This document shows positions 21,465-32,390 of a stretch of DNA of 64,000 nucleotides, one piece after another. Below the pieces are notes generated by a model, which searched no databases, had not been told where the DNA came from, and saw nothing but the letters and a program-made list of their open reading frames with translations. Position 1 is the first letter of the stretch, and each line of letters begins with the position of its first letter. The DNA comes from Anniella stebbinsi. Lineage: Eukaryota > Chordata > Lepidosauria > Squamata > Anniellidae. The translations under genes and the position numbers were made by a program. Location of the stretch: NCBI GenBank assembly GCA_029215795.1, contig JARDYH010000002.1, positions 359,688,973-359,752,972 on the forward strand, given 5' to 3'.

Positions 21465-21925
21465 TGGGTATGGTTATTTATTGATTGATTTCATTACATG
21501 TGTATACCGCCCCATAGCCGAAGCTCTCGGGGCAGTTTACATAGGATTAAAACAATTAAAAACAATATACAAAAATTAAACAGCAAAAACATATAATATA
21601 CACATAATATACACATGCATTTAAAACCACTGTAATAACTTTTAAAAGCTATAAGCCTAAAAACAAAATAAACCCAGGCTCCTCAGATATCGCTAAATGC
21701 CTAAGAGAAGAGGAAAGCCTTGACCTGGCGCCAAAAAGATAACAATGTTGGCACCAGGCGGGCCTTGTCAGGGAGATTGTTCCACAAGTGGTGAGCCACC
21801 ACAGAGAAGGCCCTCTCCCTTGTTGCCGACCTCCGAGCTTCCCTGGGAGTAGGCACTTGGAGGAGGGCCTTAGATGTTGAACGTAGTGTTCGGTAGAGTA
21901 CTAGCAGCCAATGCAAGCAGGCGAG
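21465..21925 (-). mobile_element. L2-like LINE 3' end
   Basis: Reverse complement of the 3' part of the LINE at 4850-5335: TTTGTTTAATTGTTTT-type tail, GGCGCCAGGTCAAGGC, GGAACAATCTCCCTGAC. Faces the older plus-strand fragment ending at 21460. Confidence 0.75.
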
Positions 21926-22089
21926 AATTGTTCATCTGCTCAGATCTTCCGGTCCCAGTTATTAATCTGGAGTTCCTGAACAGTCTTCAAGGGCAGCCCC
22001 ACGTAGACTGCATTTTATCCACTACGTGTGTTTGTTATCTTGTACGCCTCCCTCATGGGATTCCATCATTCCAGAAATCATTTTAGATG

Positions 22090-22737
22090 AATAGATAGAC
22101 AGATTCCGGTTGAATATCAAACTGAAGATTGTGACCTTAGTATTTCGTAATTTAGTTTTCTAAAGCTTGTTTTATAGCTAAAACACAATTTTTAAATGTA
22201 TTTATTATTTACATTTATATCTTGTCTGTCATTGAACTCAAGGTGGCATAGAAATGGTCCCAGCTGAACTTCCAAATTTGCTTTTTCATGTCCCTTCAGA
22301 CTTACTCAGCATTACAACTGGGGAAAAAAGAATTTCCAGTTCATTTTAATAGGTGGTGTTTCTGTTTGTTTGCATGTTTCCTCCCAGCAGCTCATATTCA
22401 ATTTGTCAACTATGTTTTTCAGATTCCTTCTCTGGAGAAAGCACCATCTTCAATTTGTCTAGCTTTTGAACAAGTAGCAACCTTTCTTTCTTCCTTTACT
22501 TTTTTTTTACCTTCTGGGAAAGCCATTACCTCCTTCTGATGCATTTGAATCTGAATTTCCTTAATTCCGCACAAACACACGTCATTGGTCATTTCTTTAG
22601 TAGAAATTCTGTATGTTTTCCCCTCCCATTTAAAGAGATATTAAATGTATTTCTATTTATAGGATATGACTTTATCTTTAAGGAGCTAATGCACTGATGG
22701 TTAACTTTATTCTTGATTTTACTACATTTGTTTAATG
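22090..22737. other. Intron 1 of gene A, no recognised feature
   Basis: AT-rich sequence upstream of the Ngaro-type element; nothing identified. Confidence 0.5.
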
Positions 22738-22917
22738 AAAGACATTTTCCCGCCCCGCTTGCTGGGCGGGGAGAGGAGGTTGCGAGCGGGGATGGGGTGA
22801 GGAGACGTGGGGCCCCGTAGTTGGTGGGCTCCTGGTGGCGCCACTGGGGAGAGGAGGGGTCTCAGGCTATTTAAGCAAAAGAGACCCCTCCAAACCTCCA
22901 CAGTTTGCTGCGCGGCT
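22738..22917 (+). repeat. Ngaro-type terminal repeat A1
   Basis: 180 bp from AAAGACATTTTCCCGCC to CTGCGCGGCT. Same 180 bp recurs at 28591-28770 and 29353-29532. Contains CCCGCCCCGC...GCGGGGAG and a TATTTAAG box (near 22868) that may serve as the element's promoter. Confidence 0.88.
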
Positions 22918-23520
22918 AGAGCGGCTGAAATCTTGGATCCCTAGCAGCAGCAGAAGAAGGAAGAGGCAGCGAGGAGCCGCCGATGGGGCGGCGACGGTGG
23001 CCGAGCGACGAGGCAAGAAGGAAGAAGGAAGAAGAGGAAGCCCGAGGAGAGCTGCAGCAACCTACCGGCATGGTGGACGGGCTCCGTGAAGCGGCGGCGA
23101 CTGAAGAAGCCGAGCGCGTTGCGGCCGCAGCTGCGGCAAGAAGAAGAACATCCTGGCTGCAAAAGCGAAAGCGGAAGTGCAGGCAGCAGGGCAGAGTCAA
23201 GCTTGCCGCTCCAGAGAGCAGTGCAGCAGCAGCACGGGAGGTCCTGATCAGGAGGAGGACGGCAGCCAGCCCTTTCCAGCAATTCCCCACTTCAAGGCCA
23301 GACGGCCATAAGGTTTTTTCGGGCCAGAGGGGGGAAAGCCAGCAGGCGCGGTGTGGCTTTTGCCACAGGCGGGCAGGATTGGGGTCTGAGGCTTCAGGAC
23401 CACCTGCTACTTATACAGTGCTGCCTCTAAGTTAAGAGACAGAATCTCCCATATTCTATCCCAGTTCCTCTAAGGCCCCGACTTGGGCTTCGGGCAAAGT
23501 GTTATTTTAACAGGCAATTA

Positions 23521-23558
<38 letters not shown>

Positions 23559-23759
23559 AATAATAATAATAATAATTAATTTAAAAAAAATTGTTTTTCT
23601 TTTTTGCTTTGCCTTAAAGGTTTTTGAGGTTAAATTCAGCCAGTAATTCTCTGACTAATCCCAAATATATCAATATTAATAGTTGTAATAGTAATAGTAA
23701 GTTGGTTTTGTTTTAGTCTTATTGGACTCAGAATTGGGGACACTCATAAATCTTGTAAA
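22918..23759 (+). other. Leader region of the Ngaro-type element
   Basis: GC-rich purine-loaded sequence (AGGAAGAAGAGGAAGCC type), then AT-rich with a (TA)n run at about 23521-23555. Short open frames here are basic, low-complexity and not recognised as protein families. Confidence 0.5.
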
Positions 23760-24494
23760 ATGCCACCTAAAAAAGGCGTGAGTGTGAAAAAGGGCAAAGG
23801 GAAAGCCCCAGTACAGGCAACTAAGCGAAGGCATCCTGTGGAAAATTCATCCTCTGAGGATGATGTGGACCCCAATATAACGGATCTTGTAGTTCGGCTT
23901 CAGGATTTGGAAAAGGAGAAGGGCATTCAAGTTACTCCCGTACCTGTTATGCCGCGGGCTCAATATGGCGCTAGGGTGTCCAGGAAGAAAAGGCAGGATG
24001 ACTTATTACAGTCTATTTCAGCTAGGTTGAAGGCGATAGAAACATCCTCCAGTGGGTCTTCACAGGAGGTGTCTGCCCCAGAAGCGAGCATAGTCGGGGC
24101 ATCCTCTCTCCTGCCCGGCAACATGCAGGGTGTAGCGACGGTGCATGATTCAGCTTCACCAGTCACTCCACCAGCACAGGGAGCAGCACCACTGAATCAA
24201 GCCAGATTAAAGCGGTAGAGGCATCCTCCAGCGGCTCTGCAGGAGACATGCATACTCTCGACGCAAGCCTCAATCCTGTCATCCATGCCTTCCCGGGACA
24301 ACGTCCGTGGAGCAGTGGCAGCTTCAGAACCAGTCCCATCGGCCGAGGTACTACCACAAGGAGCGGCAACCTTTGTGCAAGGTGAGCAACAAGCACAGCA
24401 CAGCATGACACAACCCCAGGTTCCTAACACTGGGGGGATAATGTGGATATATTTCCCCTTTTGTTTCGCGAACAAGAGTGTTCAGACAAAGTGA
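23760..24494 (+). pseudogene. Gag-like ORF1 of the Ngaro-type element (stop at 24216-24218)
   Basis: Begins MPPKKGVSVKKGKGKAPVQ, followed by an acidic patch (SSSEDDVD), a short coiled-coil-like segment (DLVVRLQDLEKEKG) and Ser/Ala-rich linker. One in-frame stop, then the frame continues to 24494. A basic N-terminus with a coiled coil fits a structural/nucleic-acid-binding ORF1 product; no enzymatic motif is present. Confidence 0.65.
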
Positions 24495-24499
24495 AGGGT

Positions 24500-25317
24500 G
24501 GGGACAAAGAAGCGGAGAAGATTAAAAGAAACGGGTTGTCCGTACTTGGGCTAATTGGTTGCCTGGTTCTCTTATTTATACGGGGGTTGTACTTCAGCGC
24601 TCCCCTGGGAAAGGAGTTATACTGGCAAAATACCTCGATATGACATATCGAGCGCATTCAGAGTATGAGGGTGGGGCTTGCTTGGCCTATGACAAATCAT
24701 TCCGTCGTAGAGCCGCCTTCGACCACGCCCTTCGTTGGGACATTAAGGATCATGATCTGTGGTTACAGTTCATGACTCCAGCCCGCCCTGGTTTTGGGGA
24801 TGGGGAGGATAGTGGCCATATTTTAGCCAAACAGCAACCCGCTTTCACCTCTAAAGGGAACGCGGGTCAGGCGGTTCAACACCGCCCGCTCAGTTGGGAT
24901 TTCAACAAGGGTATTAGCATTCGCAACCCATGCAAATACCGGCATGAGTGCAATGCATGCTTTGGACATCATTCTGCCACAATTTGCTTAGAAACCAGGG
25001 TGGAAAAGGACCCAATAAGGAAGGACCACATGCTGGACGTCCCGGGGGGCAGCAACCTCCTTCCAAAGGGACCCAGCCCGGTCAAAACTGAACCTCTTAA
25101 CAAATTGCTTGCATTATATCCCAAGCGGAAGGAAGCAATATATCTCAGGGCTAGCTTTCAGGAAGGTATTCTGTATTCCTTTCCAGGAGACCAGGCAGGG
25201 GTCATTGTCCCAGAACCAAAATCGATCGGCCTATTTCAGCACATTGCTAGGGAAACGGTGCTTGGTCCATTCCCTGCCCCCCCATCCCTCATTTACGGGT
25301 ATCACACCTGGGTATAG
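24500..25317 (+). pseudogene. ORF1 C-terminal / zinc-finger region of the Ngaro-type element
   Basis: A frame-shifted continuation reading RAAFDHALRWDIKDHDLWLQ, then a Cys/His cluster C-x5-C-x2-C-x8-C (CKYRHECNACFGHHSATIC) typical of YR-retrotransposon Gag-like proteins. It then passes to the start of the RT region (LNKLLALYPKRKEAIYL, SFQEGILYSFPG). Intact over 250 codons, but out of frame with the part before it. Confidence 0.65.
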
Positions 25318-26500
25318 TTTCCAAAAGCGCCAGGGGAGTCCAGGTTAATATATAACCTCTCCCTCCCAATGGGAGCCTCTGTCAATGACCAATCCTGGTA
25401 GGCTCGAGCTCTGTCAGATATGCTTCCTTCGATTCGGCTGTTGGCAGGGTGCGGAAGAATGGCGTTGGAGCCCTGATGGGATAACGCGATTTAAAGCTGC
25501 CTTTCGCAATTTTACCCATCCACCCAAAGATTTTGAATTGTTAGGGTTTTGTTTTCAAGGACAATTCCAGGTTGATAGGGCCTTGCCGATGGGATGCTCT
25601 ATTTCATGTGGGTGTTTTCAGAGCACTATGCGAAGAGTGGGGCGTTCCGCTGGTGCACGACAAAATGGAGGGCCCTACAGCGGCACTCAAATTTTAGACA
25701 TAGGATTAGATTCTATACAGCAATGTTGCCGCTTACCTGCGGACAAGTTAAGCACACTACACGCAAAATTACAGAGCATCTTGCGTGAGGAAAAGATTTC
25801 TCTTAGGCAGTTACAGGAAACGGTGGGTCATTTGAACTTCGCATGCAGAGTAATAACCCCAGGGCACGCCTTTTTTTTGGCGTCACTTATGCTCTGCCAT
25901 GTTGGGTTTTACATAGGCCACACCACAGAACTAGCATTATTAGTGATAATGCGAGCAGATATGTAAGTATGTCTAGATTTTCTTGAACTATTCGACAGCG
26001 TATCCTTTTGGAGGCGCGAGCTTATGGTGGAAGCAGAATTCCAGATTCATTCGGATACCTCTGGCTCTTGGGGCTTTTGGTGTCATTTGGAGGAACAGGT
26101 GGTGCACTGAACGCTGGCTCACGGAGTGAGTCACCAGGGGCCTGTGCAGGGACCTTACGTTTCTGGAGTTGTGCCCTATAATTGGGGCAGTGCATATATG
26201 GATGGCCGACATGAAGAATTCCACGGTATTGTTCTGGTGAAACAATCAGGCTACTGGGCAGGTCATTAACTCCCTGTCCTTGCATAATCTGTGAGTGATG
26301 AACCTATTGAGGGCTTTTACCCTGCATTGCTTGAACTACAATAGTCTGTTTCGGGCAAAGCATATACCCGGTTTAAACAGTGATATAGCAGATGCTCGGT
26401 CACGACATCAAGTACAGAGATTCCAGGCACTGGTTCCCCGGGCTCTACCAAGGTCGGAGATCAGGTTTCCAACTAATTGGTTTATTGGAAGCATGAAGTA
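25318..26500 (+). pseudogene. RT/RNase H region of the Ngaro-type element, catalytic block missing
   Basis: RT pieces: VNDQ region at 25380, then GFCFQGQFQVDRALPMGCSI (25550-25610). Downstream come LDSIQQCCRLPADKL, LRQLQETVGHLNFACR. I see no (Y/F/L)xDD motif between them, where the family has one, so an internal deletion is likely. RNase H-like pieces follow (FQIHSDTSGSWGFW near 26045; the region to FRAKHIPGLNSDIADARS near 26400), broken by stops. Confidence 0.7.
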
Positions 26501-26589
26501 AATCAGGCCATATGGCAGTCCTTGGTGCCTAGCAACAGGTCAGCCTAGCAAAGCTGGTAGGGAGTTCCAGGAGTTTAGTTCAGCTAATC

Positions 26590-27375
26590 ATCCTCAGTCT
26601 CTTTGGCCCATACCGGTGGTGCATCTCCTCCAATTCTGCGATAATGCCAGGAAACGTGGTTTCGCAACGTGCACAACATTGCTTAAGTTAGCTGCGTTGG
26701 CTTTTATTTCAAAAGCACAGGGCATGACGGATGGCACATCCAATTCTCGCATTCGCAGGGCCTTGAACGGTTGGGAGAAGGAAACACCGCGCATTCCTGA
26801 TGGTAGGCGCCCAGTGTCCCCCGATATTCTTATCGGATTACAGGCTCACTGGCCAATCTTTTGCCATTCGCAGTTTGAATCTACATTGTTCCATGCTGCT
26901 GCATTAACAACCTTTTTGGTGCATTCCGCATACCTGAGGTGTTGGCATCTTCAAAGCGGAATGGGTCTTCCAGAGCTTTCCAGTTTTATGACTTGCGTCT
27001 TGATGCACGCAAGGTTCAGGCAATCTAAAACAGATCAGTGAATGAGGGATATTGGGTTAGCCTTTTTCCTGTGGCCAACTCTGAGCTATGCTCTGTAAGA
27101 GCCTTGTCAGCTTCATGGCACTGCGAGGGTTCTCTGCAGGTTTCCTATTTTGCCACGCAAATGCTTCCACGCTAGTTAAGTACCAATTTTGGGCTATCTC
27201 GAGACGTGCTCTCGAGGCCCTAGGCTTGCCTTCAGCCACATCTGGCACGCACCCCTTTTGCATAGGGGCAGCTTCCACCGCAGCTTCTCTTGGTTTCTCT
27301 CCTCCACAAATCCAGACGCTGGGCAGATGGCACTCTTTGGCAGTTAAACCTTACGCAAGAAAATGGGCGAAACAG
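26590..27375 (+). pseudogene. Tyrosine recombinase region of the Ngaro-type element
   Basis: Two open pieces: RRALNGWEKETPRIPDGRRP and later, and after a stop near 27040, ALRGFSAGFLFCHANAST, GLPSATSGTHPFCIGAAS, TLGRWHSLAVKPYAR. The last holds the H-x-x-R box and the catalytic Tyr of tyrosine recombinases. In the H-x-x-R box the Arg position reads Cys (HPFC), and the ORF is broken, so it is inactive. Confidence 0.75.
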
Positions 27376-27410
27376 GGCCTTTGCTGCATGTGCTAACGTC
27401 TTTATGTTTG

Positions 27411-28150
27411 TTTTAGATCTGCCAGTGGCTTCACCCATGTGGGTCTCTATGTGCAGCCACAGCATGATATTTTGGGCTGGCAAACGGGCGTCCAGCTCCA
27501 GCTTTGGATCTCAGCTCGGCTTGAGTCAACACGCTACCATCCGTTGGCTCGGGAAGCGTGGTATGCGGTGGGAGAGGCTGGTACCCACCTTGCTGCAGCA
27601 TCCTTCTCCTTTGGGGGAATGTTTTGGGCCTCGTGAAAGGCAAAGCGCTTATTTTGCAAGCTGCGGCTGATTTCCAGCAATTGCGCCAACTGTGGCCAAG
27701 CTTAAGGATCATATGGTCCTGCATGCTGCCCTGCTTATATTGGAGAGTCAGTGGTGACCCTCTAGCTTTGGTGAGAGCCCGGAAGCAGGCCAATACCGAG
27801 AGGCAAAGAGCTAATATTGCAAGCTGTGGCTGATTTCCAGCATCTGCGCCAACGGTGGCCAGGCATAAGGATCATATGGTCCTGCATTTTACCACGCATA
27901 TATTGGAGAGTCAGTAGCGACCCTCTAGCTTTGGAGAGAGCCTGAAAGTTGGTCAATACTGAGATTTTCAAATCTCTGCTGCTGCACGGGGACGTTAGTA
28001 TCAGGCATCCTAACATTCACCGCTCTCGGAGGGAGCTATATAGGTATGACGGGGTACACCTGTCGCTGCTTGGCAACGATATATTTTTGGCAGATTTGCA
28101 AAAAGGCCTCTGCGAAGTAATTCTTCAAGGGGGAGGGGGAGTGGGTGACT
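27411..28150 (+). pseudogene. SGNH-hydrolase-like region of the Ngaro-type element
   Basis: Block I equivalent SHSMIFWAGKRAS, QLGLSQHATIRWLGKRGMRW in mid-domain, and a C-terminal YDGVHLSLLGNDIFLADLQ with the D-x-x-H pair of SGNH hydrolases. The G-x-N-D block is not intact: a frame break near 27630 leads into a 163-bp tandem duplication. SGNH domains are known in Ngaro elements of fish and reptiles. The reaction is presumed esterase-like; this copy is dead. Confidence 0.7.
27638..27962 (+). repeat. 163-bp tandem duplication inside the SGNH region
   Basis: Unit 27638-27800 (AGGCAAAGCGCTTATTTTGC to CAATACCGAG) is followed directly by a similar unit 27801-27962 (AGGCAAAGAGCTAATATTGC to CAATACTGAG). 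The copies differ at several scattered bases, so the duplication is not recent. Confidence 0.85.
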
Positions 28151-28178
28151 AAGCCAGGACTTGTCCCCCCCTGTGGTG

Positions 28179-28590
28179 GTAGGTGCGGGCATTGCTTAAT
28201 GTTTGTTAATGGTGAGCATTCACTGGCACTGTTCGGGTGATTGGTAAAGCCTGAGGGCCAACCACTGAGAGCCCTGCGGCATCAGTTGGGGGGATAGGGC
28301 TTACCTCTGGGGTCAACCCTTCTCGTCTACTCGGAGCCCTGCGGCACGAGGGGAGACGACACCGGCTGACCTCCCACCTTGTATCGAGGGAGCTCGGAGG
28401 GTGGCGAAAATGCAGGCGCCGCTTCCCGGGCTGTGAATGCCTCGCCCGATCCCCATACTGGCCTAGTTGGCCATAGCTAATGCCCGCTTAGGTTCTCCTC
28501 CCCCTTTTGCTTAACTGCTGAACAATAAAGTGGCCCATGTTTAAATCCCAATTTTGGTGTCGTCTCTTCATTTCTCATCTCTTGCCTCGC
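28179..28590 (+). repeat. Ngaro-type terminal repeat B1
   Basis: 412 bp from GTAGGTGCGGGCATTGC to CTTGCCTCGC. Contains an AATAAAG polyadenylation signal (near 28523) and TTTTGGTGTCGTCTCTTC. Identical or nearly identical to 28941-29352 and 29703-30116. Confidence 0.88.
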
Positions 28591-29352
28591 AAAGACATTT
28601 TCCCGCCCCGCTTGCTGGGCGGGGAGAGGAGGTTGCGAGCGGGGATGGGGTGAGGAGACGTGGGGCCCCGTAGTTGGTGGGCTCCTGGTGGCGCCACTGG
28701 GGAGAGGAGGGGTCTCAGGCTATTTAAGCAAAAGAGACCCCTCCAAACCTCCACAGTTTGCTGCACGGCTCCCTCCCGCCCTCCCCTGTTGTCAGTGTGG
28801 GTTCGCTGGTCGTCCTTTGGAGGCCAAGTAGGAATTTTTTGCTCACAATCCTATTAGGTTGTGAGTTTTTTCACCTACTTCACACTGCAAAAGCAGGATG
28901 GGTGCTAATCAGGTTAATTGGCTACTTGGTCACTTTGGCGGTAGGTGCGGGCATTGCTTAATGTTTGTTAATGGTGAGCATTCACTGGCACTGTTCGGGT
29001 GATTGGTAAAGCCTGAGGGCCAACCACTGAGAGCCCTGCGGCATCAGTTGGGGGGATAGGGCTTACCTCTGGGGTCAACCCTTCTCGTCTACTCGGAGCC
29101 CTGCGGCACGAGGGGAGACGACACCGGCTGACCTCCCACCTCGTATCGAGGGAGCTCGGAGGGTGGCGAAAATGCAGGCGCCGCTTCCCGGGCTGTGAAT
29201 GCCTCGCCCGATCCCCATACTGGCCTAGTTGGCCATAGCTAATGCCCGCTTAGGTTCTCCTCCCCCTTTTGCTTAACTGCTGAACAATAAAGTGGCCCAT
29301 GTTTAAATCCCAATTTTGGTGTCGTCTCTTCATTTCTCATCTCTTGCCTCGC
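28591..29352 (+). repeat. Ngaro-type A2 + B2 unit (762 bp)
   Basis: A2 (28591-28770, equals A1), a 170-bp spacer not present in the 5' end, then B2 (28941-29352). The unit spacing to the next copy is exactly 762 bp. Confidence 0.88.
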
Positions 29353-30116
29353 AAAGACATTTTCCCGCCCCGCTTGCTGGGCGGGGAGAGGAGGTTGCGA
29401 GCGGGGATGGGGTGAGGAGACGTGGGGCCCCGTAGTTGGTGGGCTCCTGGTGGCGCCACTGGGGAGAGGAGGGGTCTCAGGCTATTTAAGCAAAAGAGAC
29501 CCCTCCAAACCTCCACAGTTTGCTGCACGGCTCCCTCCCGCCCTCCCCTGTTGTCAGTGTGGGTTCGCTGGTCGTCCTTTGGAGGCCAAGTAGGAATTTT
29601 TTGCTCACAATCCTATTAGGTTGTGAGTTTTTTCACCTACTTCACACTGCAAAAGCAGGATGGGTGCTAATCAGGTTAATTGGCTACTTGGTCACTTTGG
29701 CGGTAGGTGCGGGCATTGCTTAATGTTTGTTAATGGTGAGCATTCACTGGCACTGTTCGGGTGATTGGTAAAGCCTGAGGGCCAACCACTGAGAGCCCTG
29801 CGGCATCAGTTGGGGGGATAGGGCTTGCCTCTGGGGTCAACCCTTCTCGTCTACTCGGATCCCTGCGGCATGAGGGGAGACGACACCGGCTGACCTCCCA
29901 CCTCGTATCGAGGGAGCTCGGAGGGCGGCGAAAATGCAGGTGCCGCTTCCCGGGCTGTGAATGCCTCGCCCGATCCCCATAATGGCCTAGTTGGCCATAG
30001 CTAATGCCCGCTTAGGTTCTCCTCCCCCTTTTGCTTAACTGCTGAACAATAAAGTGGCCCATGTTTAAATCCCAATTTTGGTGTCGTCTCTTCATTTCTC
30101 ATCTCTCGCCTCGCAA
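29353..30116 (+). repeat. Extra Ngaro-type A3 + B3 unit
   Basis: A tandem copy of the preceding 762-bp unit with only a few base differences (for example TCGGATCCCTGCGGCATG against TCGGAGCCCTGCGGCACG). It ends CTCGCAA at about 30116, marking the element's right end. Confidence 0.88.
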
Positions 30117-30925
30117 TTGTATTTTGTTAAATAGTTGATATTCTTAAGCTTCAATCCTTGAAACACTTCAGTGAGAATAAGCCCCACTAACGCAGGTTAT
30201 TTCTGAGCAGATGCTCTACAAGAGGGCTCATCTGGTATATCAGGTGCAGCTTCAAGGGACTCTCCTGCATAGGCATGCACAGAGAGTGTGCCGGGTGTGC
30301 CCAGGCACACCCAAATTTCCCAAGGCTGCCTACGCTTTCCCACAACCAACCCCACTGCTTTTAAGGAGGATGGGAAAGCACCATTGGCATCTGTGGGGAA
30401 ATTACGCCTTTTCCGGAGGACCCAGAAAGTGCGTTCCCCCACACTGCTCCAATCGGGAGTGGAGGAGGAGACCACACCTTCTCTGGGGCCTCCAGAAAGT
30501 GTGTAACTCCCCCTGCCATGCTAATGGTGGAAATCACACACTTTCTGAGGCCCCAGAAAGCACACTTTCTCCCCCCCCACACACGCTTTCTCCTCCTCCA
30601 CTCCTTTTGGGTCCTTTAAGGTGCACACCCCAATGAAATGAGCTGTGCACGTCTATGATCTCATGGTCATTGTTGCCAGCAAGCATAGGATTGATAGGAA
30701 TGCCCGGCACCTGCTCTTACAATGTGATGGGCTCATTCTCAAGCACAAGTAAGTCAGAAAGGGCACTTTACATTCTTCTTTAGTGGTGGTACCAATTGGA
30801 GCCACCGTATGTCTTTCTCTAACTCATTCTATTAGGCATGAAACTCTGCATTCAGCTGGTCATGCAAGCAGTGTTTTCCAAATTGTATAGTACAAGTGGA
30901 ACTTGCAGCAACATGAATCAAATCT
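30117..30925. other. Intron 1 of gene A, no recognised feature
   Basis: Includes a GC-rich stretch (30240-30640) with repeated CCCCAGAAAGCAC/GTG-like words and mirrored GTGTGCC...GGCACAC, but no element with definable ends. Confidence 0.4.
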
Positions 30926-32390
30926 TCTGTTTTTGGGCAAGGTGATTGAGAGGGCAGTTGCCTCCCAACTCCAAGCAGTTTTGGATGATACAGATTTTCT
31001 AGACCCATTTCAGACTGGCTTCAGGGCGGGATATGGAGTTGAGACTGCTATGGACGCCTTAGTGGATGATCTACGCCTGAGTATTGACAGGGGTAGTGTG
31101 TGCCTGTTGGTACTCCTGGACCTCTCAGCGGCTTTCGATACCATTGACCATGGTATTCTTCTGGAACGCCTGAGGGGATTGGGAATCGGGGGCACTGTGC
31201 TTCAGTGGTTCTGGTCCTATCTCTAGGGCAGGTTCCAGATGGTAATGCTTGGGGATAGCTGCTCTTCAAAGAAGGAGCTGCTATGTGGTGTACCACAAGG
31301 TGCCATCCTTTCCCCAATGCTGTTTAACATTTATATGAAACCACTGTGAGATATCATCTGGAGGCATGGGGCGGGGTGCTATCAGTACGCTGATGACACC
31401 CAAATATATTTCTCTGTGCCTTCGACAACATCGTCAGCTAAGGATAGTGTGTCTCCTCTGAATGAATGTTTGGAGGCGGTAATGGGCTGGATGAGGAAAA
31501 ACAAACTGAAGCTGAATCCAGACAAGACGGAGGTGCTTGCTGTCAAAGGCCCCAACCTGGGTTTGGAGGTGTGTCAACCAGTTCTGGATGGGGTTACACA
31601 CCCCCTGAGAGACTGTGTTTGCAGCTTGGGGGTACTCCTGGATCCGTCGCTCCAAATGACAGCCCAGATAGATGCGACGGCCAGGAGTGCCTACTATCAG
31701 CTTCGGCTGATACGCCAGCTGCGCCCCTTCCTAGAGCTGGAAGACCTAAAGATGGTAGTGCATTCACTGGTAACTTCGAGGCTCGACTTCTGCAATGCGC
31801 TGTACATAGGGCTACCTTTGTGCCTAGTCCGGAAACTTCAATTAGTTCAAAATATGGCAGCCAGGTTGGTCACCGGTACACCTAGGGGTGACCACATAAC
31901 ACCAATCTTAAAATCACTCCACTGGCTGCCCATTAGTTTCCGGGCGATGTATAAAGTGTTGGTTATTACCTTTAAAGCCCTACATGGTTTGGGTCCAGGT
32001 TACCTGCGGGATCGCCTTCTCCCGTATAATCCGCCCCACACACTCAGGTCCTCTGGGAAGAATTTACTCCAGTCAGCCAGAACTAGGCTGACGAGTGTTA
32101 CCCAGAGGACCTTCTCTTCTGCCACTCCCAGGCTGTGGAATGACCTGCCGGAGTACATTTGACAAATTAGCAGTCTTCTGGAATTTAAGAAAGCCGTGAA
32201 GACTGCTCTCTTCCGGCAGGCCTATCTAGTTTAATTTTAAGATGTTTTTAATAATGTATTTGTTTTTATCTGTTTTAATGGTTTATCTTTTTTATTGTTT
32301 TTATATTTATATTTATTGCTGTTCCCCGCCTCGATCTAGATGGAGAGGCGGGTTAGAAATGAAATAAATAAATAAATAATAAATGTTGCA
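30926..32390 (+). mobile_element. L2-like LINE, 5'-truncated, RT domain to 3' tail
   Basis: Plus strand. RT blocks in order: LGKVIERAVASQLQAVLDD, DPFQTGFRAGYGVETA, VLLDLSAAFDTIDHGILLER, LLCGVPQGAILSPMLFNIYM, QYADDTQIYFSVPS, MRKNKLKLNPDKTEVLAV, LGVLLDPSLQMTAQID, HSLVTSRLDFCNALYIGLP, LWNDLPEYI. Two in-frame stops (about 31225 and 31348) show it is dead. The 3' UTR ends GGCGGGTTAGAAATG and an (AAATA)n tail at 32364-32382. It lies antisense within intron 1 of gene A. Confidence 0.92.

Larger units (their letters stand above)
22738..30116 (+). mobile_element. Ngaro/DIRS-type tyrosine-recombinase retrotransposon, inactive, in intron 1 of CYP2 gene A
   Basis: Order on the plus strand: A1 repeat (22738-22917), leader, gag-like region, RT/RNase H region, tyrosine recombinase, SGNH hydrolase, then B1-A2-B2-A3-B3. 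A split direct-repeat plan (A1 ... B1A2B2) is the mark of Ngaro-type elements, here with an additional A-B round. There is no target-site duplication, as expected for a recombinase-integrated element. All coding regions carry stops, frameshifts or deletions, so it is a fossil. It runs antisense to the P450 gene. Ngaro rather than DIRS1 proper is inferred from direct (not inverted) termini and the hydrolase domain. Confidence 0.85.

Noticed and set aside
22835..23435. Overlapping basic open frames on both strands
   Set aside because: Purine-rich leader of the Ngaro-type element; low-complexity, no recognisable domain.
28575..29723. Identical short ORFs repeated 762 bp apart
   Set aside because: They are the terminal repeats of the Ngaro-type element read as protein, not duplicated genes.
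30211..30636. 141-codon plus-strand open frame
   Set aside because: Pro/His/Leu-rich with no family resemblance, and the opposite strand is equally open.
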